A DNA stretch of 32,124 nucleotides. Origin: an uncultured Bacteroidales bacterium (lineage in GTDB: Bacteria; Bacteroidota; Bacteroidia; Bacteroidales; UBA932). Below, piece by piece: positions 1 through 7,722 of this stretch. The DNA is taken from the NCBI GenBank assembly GCA_900545245.1, contig UQYV01000039.1, positions 1 to 32,124 on the forward strand, read 5' to 3'. The stretch's first letter is position 1. Each line of letters starts with the position of its first letter. Both the position numbers and the translations under genes were made by a program. The notes under the pieces are model-generated. The model did no database searches, had not been told where the DNA came from, and was given only the letters and a program-made list of their open reading frames with translations.

Positions 1-78
1 GATGAATTTTTCAAATATTTGTTGTAATGTTGCACTTGCTTTTTGACTCTGCGTATGGATAAAAGCTATGTTCCGCCT

Positions 79-109
79 TTTGATTTTTCAAAACATCTTC
101 ATATATTTG
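79..109 (+). promoter_or_regulatory. Bacteroidetes-type promoter of nfeD-slipin
   Basis: A TTTG box (79-82) is followed after exactly 19 nt by TATATTTG (102-109). This matches the Bacteroidetes housekeeping consensus TTTG-N19-21-TAnnTTTG. Transcription would start at about 113-116, giving a leader of roughly 25 nt before the ATG at 142. The motif is seen directly; its activity is inferred. Confidence 0.75.
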
Positions 110-141
110 GAAGATTTTTGAATTGTAATTTTTTTTGAATT

Positions 142-624
142 ATGGATCTTTGGCTCATCTGGATGTTGGCGGCTCTGCTGCTGTTTCTTGTGGAAATCTT
201 CACGCCGGGCTTCGCGGCAGCCTGCCTTTCTATCGGCTGCCTTTTTAGCTGCGTTCTCGCGGCGATTGCACCGGACACTCTCAACTGGCAGATTGGATTG
301 TTTGTTGTCGGGTCTCTCCTGTCTTTTATTTTCGTGAGGCCTTTCGCGCTGAAGGTTCTTTCCCGCAGGGCCGAGCGCAAGGGCGGTTACAAGTCGAACA
401 TGGAGAGCCTTATCGGGCGCGAAGCTACTGTCATTGAGATGATTCCGGCGGAGGATGTAGGTAGGGTCAAGATTGACGGTGACGAGTGGCAGGCTGTGCT
501 CGCGAGGGAGGATGACAACGAACCGAGGCGCGATGTCCAGGTGGGAGAGAAAGTCATAATCGTCTCTTACGACAGCATAATCCTTACCGTCAAGACGAAG
601 AAGGCGGAGACTCCGACAGCGTAG
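142..624 (+). CDS. NfeD-like membrane protein
   Basis: This 160-residue protein has the layout of the short NfeD (NfeD1b) family. Three hydrophobic segments fill about residues 3-70, and a soluble C-terminal part (about 85-152) contains the GREATVIE...GRVKIDGDEW pattern typical of the NfeD OB-fold. Short NfeD proteins lack the serine protease domain of long NfeD and are nearly always encoded next to a slipin/SPFH protein, as here (688). The pair is thought to organise membrane microdomains, but no biochemical role can be read from the sequence. A consensus promoter lies 33 nt upstream. The gene is followed at once by a run of nine C (629-637). Confidence 0.85.
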   Translation: MDLWLIWMLAALLLFLVEIFTPGFAAACLSIGCLFSCVLAAIAPDTLNWQIGLFVVGSLLSFIFVRPFALKVLSRRAERKGGYKSNMESLIGREATVIEMIPAEDVGRVKIDGDEWQAVLAREDDNEPRRDVQVGEKVIIVSYDSIILTVKTKKAETPTA

Positions 625-687
625 GCCTCCCCCCCCCGGGCAAGACTTTGCGGAAATATAGAAACATATTAATACATAATAAATAAC

Positions 688-1671
688 ATGTCAGCTGGAA
701 CAATCGTTCTTATCGTAATTGCGGCAATTGTCGTGATTTACATTCTTCGGGGTATCAAGATTATCCCTCAGTCGGAAACCCGCGTGGTTGAGAGGCTCGG
801 AAAGTTTGACCGTGTGCTCAGCCCGGGAATCCAGATTATCTGGCCTATCATCGATAAGGCCAAGGTCGTGACCTCACGAAAGATTACGAACTCCGCTTTC
901 GGTGGCGAGCCTATCGTGAAAATGACCAACTCTTCTGTCATTGACCTTCGTGAACAGGTTTATGATTTTCCGAAACAGACGGTGATTACCAAGGATAATG
1001 TCAGCACACAGATTAATGCGCTGCTTTATTTCCAGATTGTGGATGCGAAAAAGTCTGTTTATGAAATTGACAATCTTCCTAACGCAATCGAGAAACTCAC
1101 TCAGACCACTCTCCGTAACGTAATCGGTGAGCTCGAACTCGACGAGACGCTCACATCGCGTGACACTATCAACTCGAAGCTCCGTGCTGTGCTTGACGAT
1201 GCCACCAACAAATGGGGAGTGAAGGTGAATCGTGTTGAACTTCAGGATATTACACCTCCGGACAGCGTGCGTGAGTCAATGGAGATGCAGATGCAGGCAG
1301 AGCGTATGAGGCGTGCCGAGATTCTTCGTGCTGAAGGTGAGAAGAAGTCAGCGATTCTCAAGTCTGAGGGTGACAAGGCTTCTGAAATCAACAATGCTGA
1401 GGCAGAGAAAACTGCGCAGATTCTCCGTGCGGAAGGCGAGGCGAAGGCGAAGGTGCTTCAGGCGGAGGCAGAGGCTAATGCTATTCGTCTGGTGGCAGAG
1501 GCTGTGGCTTCGGCTAAGACCGACCCCGCGGCTTATATGTTGGCAGTGAAGTATATAGACACTCTTAAGGAGATGGTTAGCGGCAAGGATAACAAGACTG
1601 TTTATCTGCCTTATGAGGCTTCTAATATGCTGTCGTCGTTGGGGAGCATCAAAGATATTTTCAATAAATAA
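688..1671 (+). CDS. SPFH/band 7 paraslipin-type protein
   Basis: The 327-residue protein starts with one hydrophobic anchor (about 4-21). An SPFH (band 7) domain follows, with the family signature ETRVVERLGKFDRVLSPG and later VYDFPKQTVITKDNV and NVIGELELDETLTSRD. From about residue 190 to 275 it becomes an Ala/Glu-rich coiled coil (repeated AEGE, AEAEA). This fits paraslipins, which oligomerise on the inner membrane and pair with NfeD; the adjacent nfeD gene supports that. Compared with typical paraslipins there is a short extra stretch around FGGEPIVKMTNSSV before the DLREQV motif. The last 11 bp overlap the 3' end of truA on the other strand. Function beyond membrane scaffolding is unknown. 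Confidence 0.9.
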   Translation: MSAGTIVLIVIAAIVVIYILRGIKIIPQSETRVVERLGKFDRVLSPGIQIIWPIIDKAKVVTSRKITNSAFGGEPIVKMTNSSVIDLREQVYDFPKQTVITKDNVSTQINALLYFQIVDAKKSVYEIDNLPNAIEKLTQTTLRNVIGELELDETLTSRDTINSKLRAVLDDATNKWGVKVNRVELQDITPPDSVRESMEMQMQAERMRRAEILRAEGEKKSAILKSEGDKASEINNAEAEKTAQILRAEGEAKAKVLQAEAEANAIRLVAEAVASAKTDPAAYMLAVKYIDTLKEMVSGKDNKTVYLPYEASNMLSSLGSIKDIFNK

Positions 1672-2458
1672 TCTTACATAGAAATAGGGCGGTGCCGGGG
1701 ACTGATTCCCCGGCATCGCTGCGTTTACCGCTTTGGAGGAGCTCCCGGACGGAATCTACGCTGCGCCGCCCGCGCCCCACATCGACCAGCGTCCCCACGA
1801 TTGCCCGCACCATATTCCTCAGGAATCTGTTCGCTTCGATTGTGAAGACAAGGTAATTCCCGTCGTCCGGAAAGCCGAGCAGGCTTGTGTGTGAGGGACT
1901 GTAGTGCGTCCACCGGGCCGACATTACCGTGCAGATGCTTGTGCTGTTGTTTCCTCCGGTCTTCTCGAAACAGCTGAAATCGTGTTCCCCAAGAAGCAGT
2001 GCAGCAGCCTCATTCATCCGTTCTACATCAAGTGGCCAGGGGCACCTCCACGAAAAACTTTCTGCAAAGGGGTCTTTGGCACTGTGGATGAAGTAGCGGT
2101 ACTTTCGGCTTTTTGCTGAAAATCTCGAATTGAAAGGATATTCGCCATCGTCAGAAAAAGGCTCTACGCCCGCCTCTGCAATATCATGAACTACAATTTC
2201 TTTCCTTATGATGGCATTTATTTTGTATAAGAAGTCTTGCTTTGTCAGATGGAGCGGCTCCGGAGTTTCAAAGTCACAGACATAGTTCGTTGCATTGACC
2301 CCGGCGTCGGTTCTTCCGGCTCCTGTCGTCTGCACGGGAGTGCCGAAAAGAATCCCGAGAGCCCTGTCAAGTTCTCCTTGCACGGTCACCGCGTTGTTCT
2401 GAATCTGCCAGCCGCTTAGTCCGGCACCTCTATATGACAAAGTCAAGATGTAATGCAT
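1661..2458 (-). CDS. truA: tRNA pseudouridine(38-40) synthase TruA
   Basis: TruA converts uridines 38-40 in the tRNA anticodon stem to pseudouridine in the cytoplasm. The protein opens with the family N-terminus MHYILTLSYRGAGLSGWQ and carries GRTDAGV, whose Asp (residue 51) is the catalytic nucleophile. Length with this start is 265 aa, normal for the family. An upstream in-frame ATG at 2476 would add six residues, but a TATCTTTG element (2474-2481, minus strand) overlaps it, so the ATG at 2458 is preferred. Most family members have His after GV in this motif; here it is Asn. The 3' end overlaps the slipin gene by 11 bp in convergent orientation. Confidence 0.93.
   Translation of the reverse strand: MHYILTLSYRGAGLSGWQIQNNAVTVQGELDRALGILFGTPVQTTGAGRTDAGVNATNYVCDFETPEPLHLTKQDFLYKINAIIRKEIVVHDIAEAGVEPFSDDGEYPFNSRFSAKSRKYRYFIHSAKDPFAESFSWRCPWPLDVERMNEAAALLLGEHDFSCFEKTGGNNSTSICTVMSARWTHYSPSHTSLLGFPDDGNYLVFTIEANRFLRNMVRAIVGTLVDVGRGRRSVDSVRELLQSGKRSDAGESVPGTALFLCKIIY
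1688..1720. terminator. strong hairpin inside the truA 3' end, candidate terminator
   Basis: Arms 1688-1701 and 1707-1720 pair over 14 bp with two G-U wobbles and a 5-nt loop (1702-1706). The core is TGCCGGGGA/TCCCCGGCA. It lies 17 nt after the slipin stop codon, a suitable place for a terminator of the nfeD-slipin transcript, but there is no T run on either side. It also codes for part of the TruA C-terminus, so the hairpin role is an inference. Confidence 0.45.
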
Positions 2459-2473
2459 ATCCCAATTTTTATG

Positions 2474-2481
2474 CAAAGATA
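2474..2481 (-). promoter_or_regulatory. probable -7 element for truA
   Basis: TATCTTTG read on the minus strand fits TAnnTTTG. Transcription would start at about 2467-2470, downstream of the alternative ATG at 2476, which is why the truA start is placed at 2458. A TTTG at 2501-2498 is only 16 nt away, shorter than the usual spacing, so the -33 box is uncertain. Confidence 0.5.
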
Positions 2482-2500
2482 TGCAAACTTAACGACACAA

Positions 2501-2532
2501 AGGGAGCATACCGGGCGTATGTGACCGATGAG
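2501..2532 (+). repeat. 32-bp direct repeat, copy A
   Basis: This 32-bp sequence is identical to 2591-2622, 90 bp further on. It contains the small inverted repeat CATAC-CGGGC-GTATG. Similarity continues imperfectly for about 14 nt to AAATATAG with one indel. Copy A abuts the truA promoter region. The peptide repeat it creates in a minus-strand reading frame is a by-product, not a protein. Confidence 0.85.
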
Positions 2533-2573
2533 GAGAAAATATAGTGATATATTTTTAATCAGATTTTTGAGGA

Positions 2574-2581
2574 TAGATTTG
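2574..2581 (+). promoter_or_regulatory. possible -7 element of the moxR-bat operon
   Basis: TAGATTTG matches TAnnTTTG. No clear TTTG sits 19-21 nt upstream (the region is T-rich instead), so this is a weaker match than the promoters at 79 and 31931. It would give a leader of about 75 nt containing repeat copy B. Confidence 0.4.
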
Positions 2582-2590
2582 TATTCGAAG

Positions 2591-2622
2591 AGGGAGCATA
2601 CCGGGCGTATGTGACCGATGAG
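2591..2622 (+). repeat. 32-bp direct repeat, copy B
   Basis: Exact second copy of 2501-2532. It lies between the putative moxR -7 element (2574-2581) and the moxR ATG (2665), so it would be in the moxR operon 5' leader, where CATAC/GTATG could fold into a 5-bp hairpin. A GTG at 2611 that extends the moxR reading frame falls inside this copy and is unlikely to be the start. Confidence 0.85.
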
Positions 2623-2664
2623 AAGACAAATATAGACCAAAAAGATATTAAAAAACAAAGAAAT

Positions 2665-3657
2665 ATGGATAGCGTAAACATTAAAGAACTCAACGACCGC
2701 ATTCAAAGGGAAAGTTCCTTCGTGGACATTCTCTCAATGGAAATGAACAAGGTCATCGTGGGCCAGAAACAGCTCGTTGAGAACCTTCTCATAGGGCTTC
2801 TCGCAAACGGACACATACTGCTCGAAGGTGTGCCGGGACTGGCAAAAACCCTGGCAATCAACACTCTTTCTTCGGCGGTGGATGCCAAATTCAGCAGAAT
2901 ACAGTTCACTCCGGACCTTCTTCCTGCGGATGTCATCGGAACAATGATTTATTCCCAGAAATCCGAGCAATTCCAGATTCGTCGTGGACCTATTTTCGCC
3001 AATTTCGTACTTGCCGACGAGATTAACCGTTCCCCTGCAAAAGTTCAGTCAGCCCTTCTTGAGGCGATGCAGGAGCGTCAGGTGACAATTGGCGACGAGA
3101 CCTTCCGCCTGCCGGAACCATTCCTTGTGATGGCGACGCAAAACCCTATAGAACAAGAGGGTACCTATCCGCTTCCGGAGGCTCAGCTCGACCGTTTTAT
3201 GCTCAAAGTTGTCGTGACCTATCCGAAAAAAGAAGAGGAAAAACTCATACTCCGAATGAACAATAGCGGAGAGTTCCCGAAAGCCTCGGCTGTGTTGAAG
3301 CCGGAAGACATCATCCGTGCCCGTGAGGTCGTGCGGGAAGTGTATATGGACGAAAAAATCGAAAGATATATCGTTGACATCGTCTACGCCACGAGAACTC
3401 CGGGTGAATATGGACTCGACAAAATTGCGGGATTCATTTCATACGGTGCATCCCCTCGTGCAAGCATCTCTCTTGCAGCCGCAGCCAAGGCATACGCATT
3501 CATAAAGAGAAGGGGATATGTCATCCCTGAGGATGTGCGTGCCGTGTGCCACGAGGTGCTCCGTCACAGAATCGGGCTCAGCTACGAAGCAGAGGCTGAA
3601 AACATTTCGACCGATGACCTCATCGATCAGATTGTGAATGTCGTTGAGGTGCCATAG
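2665..3657 (+). CDS. MoxR-family AAA+ ATPase
   Basis: MoxR ATPases are cytoplasmic AAA+ chaperones that act with von Willebrand factor A (vWA) proteins in maturing or remodelling envelope complexes. Visible motifs are Walker A GVPGLAKT (Lys61), Walker B VLADEINR (Asp118-Glu119), and the sensor-1 region MATQNPIEQEGTYPLPEAQLDRF. With the ATG at 2665 the protein is 330 aa, the usual length, and the start follows an A-rich stretch typical of Bacteroidetes. The alternative GTG at 2611 lies in a repeat. It is the first gene of the bat operon; its TAG stop adjoins the DUF58 gene, suggesting coupled translation. Confidence 0.93.
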   Translation: MDSVNIKELNDRIQRESSFVDILSMEMNKVIVGQKQLVENLLIGLLANGHILLEGVPGLAKTLAINTLSSAVDAKFSRIQFTPDLLPADVIGTMIYSQKSEQFQIRRGPIFANFVLADEINRSPAKVQSALLEAMQERQVTIGDETFRLPEPFLVMATQNPIEQEGTYPLPEAQLDRFMLKVVVTYPKKEEEKLILRMNNSGEFPKASAVLKPEDIIRAREVVREVYMDEKIERYIVDIVYATRTPGEYGLDKIAGFISYGASPRASISLAAAAKAYAFIKRRGYVIPEDVRAVCHEVLRHRIGLSYEAEAENISTDDLIDQIVNVVEVP

Positions 3658-3671
3658 TGTACTTAAATGTT

Positions 3672-4553
3672 ATGACAGAAAGTGATCTTCTGAAAAAAGT
3701 TCGGAAAATTGAGATTCGGACAAAGGCTCTCTCGCATCAGATATTTGCGGGAGAGTACCATTCTGCATTCAAGGGTCGCGGTATGGCATTCAGCGAAGTG
3801 CGTGAGTATCAATATGGTGACGATGTCCGCAATATGGACTGGAATGTCACGGCACGTCTTCATTCTCCATATATCAAAGTCTTTGAGGAAGAAAGGGAAC
3901 TCACGGTTGTGCTGTTGATTGATGCCAGCCGTTCGGGACTGTTCGGCACCTCAGGGATGACTAAGCGGGATATGATTGCTGAGATTGCCGCCGTTCTGTC
4001 TTTTTCGGCGATTCTTAACAACGACAAGGTGGGCGCCCTGTTTTTCAGCGACAAAGTTGAGAAATTCATTCCGCCGAAAAAGGGAAGAACTCATCTGCTG
4101 CACATTATTCGTGAAGTTTTGGAGTTTGAGCCGGAGTCGACGGGGACGGATTTGTCTGAGGCTCTGAGATATCTCACTAATGCAATCAAAAAACGCTGCA
4201 ACGCTTTCGTTCTTTCCGATATGATTGATGCGGACGCTCAGGGACAGCCAAGATATGAGGATGCCCTTAAAGTCGCCGTTAACCGTCACGACATCTCCGT
4301 TGTTGAGGTTTACGACCCCCGCGAGCAGAGCATACCGAATGTTGGGCTGTTGAATATCAAGGACTCCGAAACAGGGAAAACCGCTTGGGTGGACACCGGC
4401 AGTGCAAAATTGCGCAGGCTCTATGAGGAATGGTTCCGGAATCTGCGTGAGAGCGAGTCGAAAATGTTGATGAAATACAATGTAGATAAGGTCAGCGTGG
4501 CTGTGAATGAAGATTATGTTCAGGCTCTGATGCGGCTTTTTCAGCAGAGGTAA
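3672..4553 (+). CDS. DUF58 domain protein of the MoxR/Bat operon
   Basis: The 293-residue protein carries the DUF58 signature (SAFKGRGMAFSEVREYQYGDD, then VRNMDWNVTARL and KVFEEERELTVVLLIDASRSG), leading into a vWA-like fold with the metal-site pattern DASRS. Such proteins are standard partners of MoxR ATPases and are probably cytoplasmic, since no membrane segment is evident. The ATG at 3672 is chosen; a GTG at 3657 overlapping the moxR stop would add five residues and cannot be excluded. The molecular substrate is unknown for the family. Confidence 0.9.
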   Translation: MTESDLLKKVRKIEIRTKALSHQIFAGEYHSAFKGRGMAFSEVREYQYGDDVRNMDWNVTARLHSPYIKVFEEERELTVVLLIDASRSGLFGTSGMTKRDMIAEIAAVLSFSAILNNDKVGALFFSDKVEKFIPPKKGRTHLLHIIREVLEFEPESTGTDLSEALRYLTNAIKKRCNAFVLSDMIDADAQGQPRYEDALKVAVNRHDISVVEVYDPREQSIPNVGLLNIKDSETGKTAWVDTGSAKLRRLYEEWFRNLRESESKMLMKYNVDKVSVAVNEDYVQALMRLFQQR

Positions 4554-4617
4554 GAGATTGACAGGTAATTAACAAATAATTAAGGCTTTGGCGGATAGGT
4601 TTATTGTGGGATTGAAG

Positions 4618-5691
4618 ATGAGATTTAGATTATTCATATTGGGACTGCTGCTTGCCACACTTCCTGCGGCGGCACAGGACTCAGCAGTGACGTCCAATGT
4701 GGCTGATGTCGTGTCGAGTGACGCTCCTCAGCTGAAGGGAGGTCACATCGTGCACGGCGGAGCTCCATTTCTTGAACAACTTCAGAAGCGGGACAGTATC
4801 CTTATTGCCGACCAGTTGCTCTACGGGATTAAACTCGACAGGGTCGAGGCAGGCACACAGTATGCCTTTCCTCAGCTGAATGACAGCACCGTGCGGGGAA
4901 TCATGTTCCTCCAGCCCTGGAAGTCCGACACTCTCAAGGTTTACAAGGCAAAGAAGAACAGCCCTCTTAGCTATGACATAAAGGTTTCAACTGTCCTCAC
5001 GACATTTGACGAGGGAGAATATCAGCTTGGTGAACTGCCTGTTGCACGGCTTTCCAAAGACGGAGTGGTGGACACTCTGCTTTTCGACAGCATCCGCTTC
5101 AATGTGATGACCATGCCGGTCGACACGACGTCTTTCCAACCGCACGACATTAAGGACGTCATACGCTATCCGCTCACTGCCGCGGAGGTACTCCCATGGG
5201 TCGGGCTCTTCTATCTTGTTGTCCTTTCGGTGATTGCGATTGTGTGCCTTATCAAGATGCACAAGAAGAAGTCGGCCGAAGGGTCGGATCACGGGGATCC
5301 TGCGCACATTGTTGCTCTCCGCAAACTCGACGGCTATCGTGGCGACAAACTTTGGGCTCCGGAAAAACAGAAGCAGTTCTATTCGGGAGTGACAGACGTG
5401 CTTCGTGAGTACATTTCCTCCCGTTATGAAATCGGTGCCATGGAGATGACAACGGCCGAAATATTCCGCGATATGAAGCCGAAGTTCGAGGATGAACCCG
5501 CTGACAGAAAAGAACTTCTTAAGGATTTGAAAAATCTTTTTGAGACTGCCGACTTTGTGAAATTCGCCAAACATACTGCAAGTGAGCAGGAGAATGCGGC
5601 AGTGCTTCCGCTTGCCGTTAGGTTTGTCACCCAGACCTATCAGGACGATCTTGCAGCACAGGCGGAAGAAAATAAAAAGGAGGGCGAGTGA
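4618..5691 (+). CDS. membrane-anchored DUF4381-like protein of the bat operon
   Basis: This 357-residue protein has an N-terminal signal peptide (MRFRLFILGLLLATLPAAAQ), a periplasmic region of about 165 residues, one transmembrane helix (about 191-214, followed by KMHKKK) and a cytoplasmic C-terminal domain. The C-terminal pattern VTDVLREYISSRYEIGAMEMTTAEIF resembles the DUF4381/BatD-associated cytoplasmic domain. Its place between the DUF58 gene and batA suggests it is a structural component linking the MoxR-vWA machine to the periplasm. The ATG at 4618 is preferred to an upstream TTG because it begins the signal peptide. Its stop overlaps the batA start (TGATG). The product name is tentative. 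Confidence 0.7.
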   Translation: MRFRLFILGLLLATLPAAAQDSAVTSNVADVVSSDAPQLKGGHIVHGGAPFLEQLQKRDSILIADQLLYGIKLDRVEAGTQYAFPQLNDSTVRGIMFLQPWKSDTLKVYKAKKNSPLSYDIKVSTVLTTFDEGEYQLGELPVARLSKDGVVDTLLFDSIRFNVMTMPVDTTSFQPHDIKDVIRYPLTAAEVLPWVGLFYLVVLSVIAIVCLIKMHKKKSAEGSDHGDPAHIVALRKLDGYRGDKLWAPEKQKQFYSGVTDVLREYISSRYEIGAMEMTTAEIFRDMKPKFEDEPADRKELLKDLKNLFETADFVKFAKHTASEQENAAVLPLAVRFVTQTYQDDLAAQAEENKKEGE

Positions 5692-6677
5692 TGTTTTTTG
5701 AGTATCCTAAACTTCTTTGGCTCACGGTGGTGCCGGCTCTGCTGCTGGTTCTCTACATTCTGCGCGAGGTTTTCGGACGCCAGGCCCATCTGCGCGTGTC
5801 TGCAAGTGCCCCGTGGCTCAAGGCGGGACATAGCGTGAAGGAATATCTCCGTCATCTTCCCTTTGCCTTGATGCTGCTCGCGATGGTTATGATAGTTATC
5901 GCCATTGCACGCCCGCGCTCATCGGAGAAGATGGAAAAGATTGACACTGAGGGAATTGACATTGTTTTTGCGATGGACGTTTCCACTTCCATGCTTGCCC
6001 GTGACTTCAACCCGGACCGAATCAGCGCTGCGAAAGATATAGCAATCGAATTCATATCACAAAGGCCTTCAGACCGTATGGGAATTGTCATTTTCGCAGG
6101 CGAAGCATTCACCCAATGCCCTCTTACGACTGACCGTGCAACGCTCATCAACCTGATGAAAGAAATCAGTACCGACCTTCTCGAGGATGGTACCGCGATA
6201 GGAAACGGGCTCGCGACGGCCGTTGCGCGGATGAAGGACTCCGATGCGAAGAGCCGCGTAGTGATTCTGCTCACTGATGGCGTGAACAATTGTGGAGAGA
6301 TTGCCCCGGAAACTGCTGCCGAGATTGCCAAGACCTACGGCATCCGTGTCTACACAATCGGAGTGGGTGCAAATGGCACCGCGCCCTACCCGGTGATGAC
6401 CCCTTGGGGCGTGGAAATCCAGAAAGTGAAGGTTGAGATTGACGAGAAACTGCTTTCGCAGGTTGCCGAGACCACCGGTGGACGCTATTTCCGCGCTACG
6501 GATAACACCAAACTCGCCGAAATCTATTCAGAGATAAACAAGATGGAGAAGGCCAGGACAACAATCGACAGTTTCCCTGTCTACAAGGAACTGTTCGGAA
6601 CATACGCGCTTGTCGCCCTAATTGCCCTGCTTGCCGCATTCATCCTTCAGGTCGCGATTTTCAGAAAATTGCCGTAA
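5691..6677 (+). CDS. batA: BatA, vWA-domain aerotolerance protein
   Basis: BatA-type proteins are inner-membrane vWA proteins of the Bacteroides aerotolerance operon. The 328-residue product has two N-terminal hydrophobic segments (about 7-25 and 50-72), a vWA domain with an intact metal-binding DVSTS motif (after VFAMD) and the later TDGVNN, and a C-terminal transmembrane helix (about 303-325). The MIDAS motif implies divalent-metal-dependent protein binding. The ATG overlaps the upstream stop by one base; a GTG one codon earlier is possible. It is followed after 12 nt by the paralogous batB. The operon's reported link to oxygen tolerance is family knowledge, not shown here. Confidence 0.9.
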   Translation: MFFEYPKLLWLTVVPALLLVLYILREVFGRQAHLRVSASAPWLKAGHSVKEYLRHLPFALMLLAMVMIVIAIARPRSSEKMEKIDTEGIDIVFAMDVSTSMLARDFNPDRISAAKDIAIEFISQRPSDRMGIVIFAGEAFTQCPLTTDRATLINLMKEISTDLLEDGTAIGNGLATAVARMKDSDAKSRVVILLTDGVNNCGEIAPETAAEIAKTYGIRVYTIGVGANGTAPYPVMTPWGVEIQKVKVEIDEKLLSQVAETTGGRYFRATDNTKLAEIYSEINKMEKARTTIDSFPVYKELFGTYALVALIALLAAFILQVAIFRKLP

Positions 6678-6689
6678 AATTGATTGATT

Positions 6690-7703
6690 ATGCTGTATTT
6701 TGCTGATGCTCAATATCTTTGGCTTCTGTTGCTTGCCCCGCTCTTTCCCGTGGTATACGCCATTTTTCGCAGGTTGCGTAAAAAGCGTGTTGCCTCATTC
6801 GGAGATCCGGATCTGGTGGCAGGGCTGATGCCTTCATATTCCGGGGCCCGCGGATGGTGGAAAGTCGTCCTGTTCAGCCTCGGATTCGCTTTCTTCGCTG
6901 TCGGGATGGCACGTCCTCTGATTGGCGCGAAGCTAAAGGAGCACGAGACTAAAGGTGCCGAGGTGGTGATTGCACTCGACGTTTCAAACTCTATGCTTGC
7001 CCAGGACTATTCTCCGAACAGACTTGAGCGTGCGAAACTTGCCATATCCAGACTAGTCGACAAACTTCGTGACGACCGGATAGGACTCATCGTTTTCGCC
7101 GGCAGTTCCTATGTCCAGTTGCCGATTACGACAGACTATGTTTCCGCAAAAATGTTCCTGAATACAATCTCCACCGAGTCTGTGCCTATTCAGGGAACAG
7201 CGCTCGCCGATGCCATAAATACGGCTGCCCGCTCTTTCAGCGCACAGAGCGAGAAGAGTCGTGCGATAATAGTCATCACGGACGGAGAGAACCACGAAGA
7301 TGATCCGGTCAAGGCCGCGAAACAAGCTGCCGAGTTGGGAATAAAGGTCTATACAATCGGTGTGGGCTCTCCGGAGGGTAAGCCTATTCCGCTGAAGGAT
7401 GGTGGGCTTATGAAAGACCGTGAGGGCAACATTGTCGTGACACGTCTTGACGAGAACACACTGAGTGAAATCGCCTCCGCCGGGAATGGGGCGTATGTGC
7501 GTGCTGGAAACAGCGAATTTGGTCTCAATCCGATAATCGACGACATAAAGAAGATGGACGCAGAGAAGTTCAATTCCGTTGTCTTCGAGGAATATGACGA
7601 GCAGTATATGTATTTCTTTGCGTTTGCGCTGTTTTTCTTTGTTCTCACTTGTCTCATCGGGGATCGGAAGACGAAGTTCAGCCTTTTCGGCACGAAGAAA
7701 TGA
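6690..7703 (+). CDS. batB: BatB, vWA-domain aerotolerance protein
   Basis: A paralogue of the upstream BatA with the same plan: N-terminal membrane segments (about 8-24 and 55-75), a vWA domain with intact DVSNS metal site and TDGENHEDD, and a C-terminal transmembrane helix (about 308-328). Length is 337 aa. The two vWA proteins probably form a heteromeric inner-membrane complex served by the MoxR ATPase. The ATG at 6690 is preferred over a TTG two codons earlier. BatC follows after 19 nt. Confidence 0.9.
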   Translation: MLYFADAQYLWLLLLAPLFPVVYAIFRRLRKKRVASFGDPDLVAGLMPSYSGARGWWKVVLFSLGFAFFAVGMARPLIGAKLKEHETKGAEVVIALDVSNSMLAQDYSPNRLERAKLAISRLVDKLRDDRIGLIVFAGSSYVQLPITTDYVSAKMFLNTISTESVPIQGTALADAINTAARSFSAQSEKSRAIIVITDGENHEDDPVKAAKQAAELGIKVYTIGVGSPEGKPIPLKDGGLMKDREGNIVVTRLDENTLSEIASAGNGAYVRAGNSEFGLNPIIDDIKKMDAEKFNSVVFEEYDEQYMYFFAFALFFFVLTCLIGDRKTKFSLFGTKK

Positions 7704-7722
7704 TATTTTGGAAATTCTGGAT

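Noticed and set aside
2443..2706. Minus-strand frame of 87 aa with a repeated peptide LLIGHIRPVCSL
   Set aside because: The peptide repeat is the translation of the 32-bp DNA direct repeat; the frame overlaps the starts of truA and moxR and resembles no protein.
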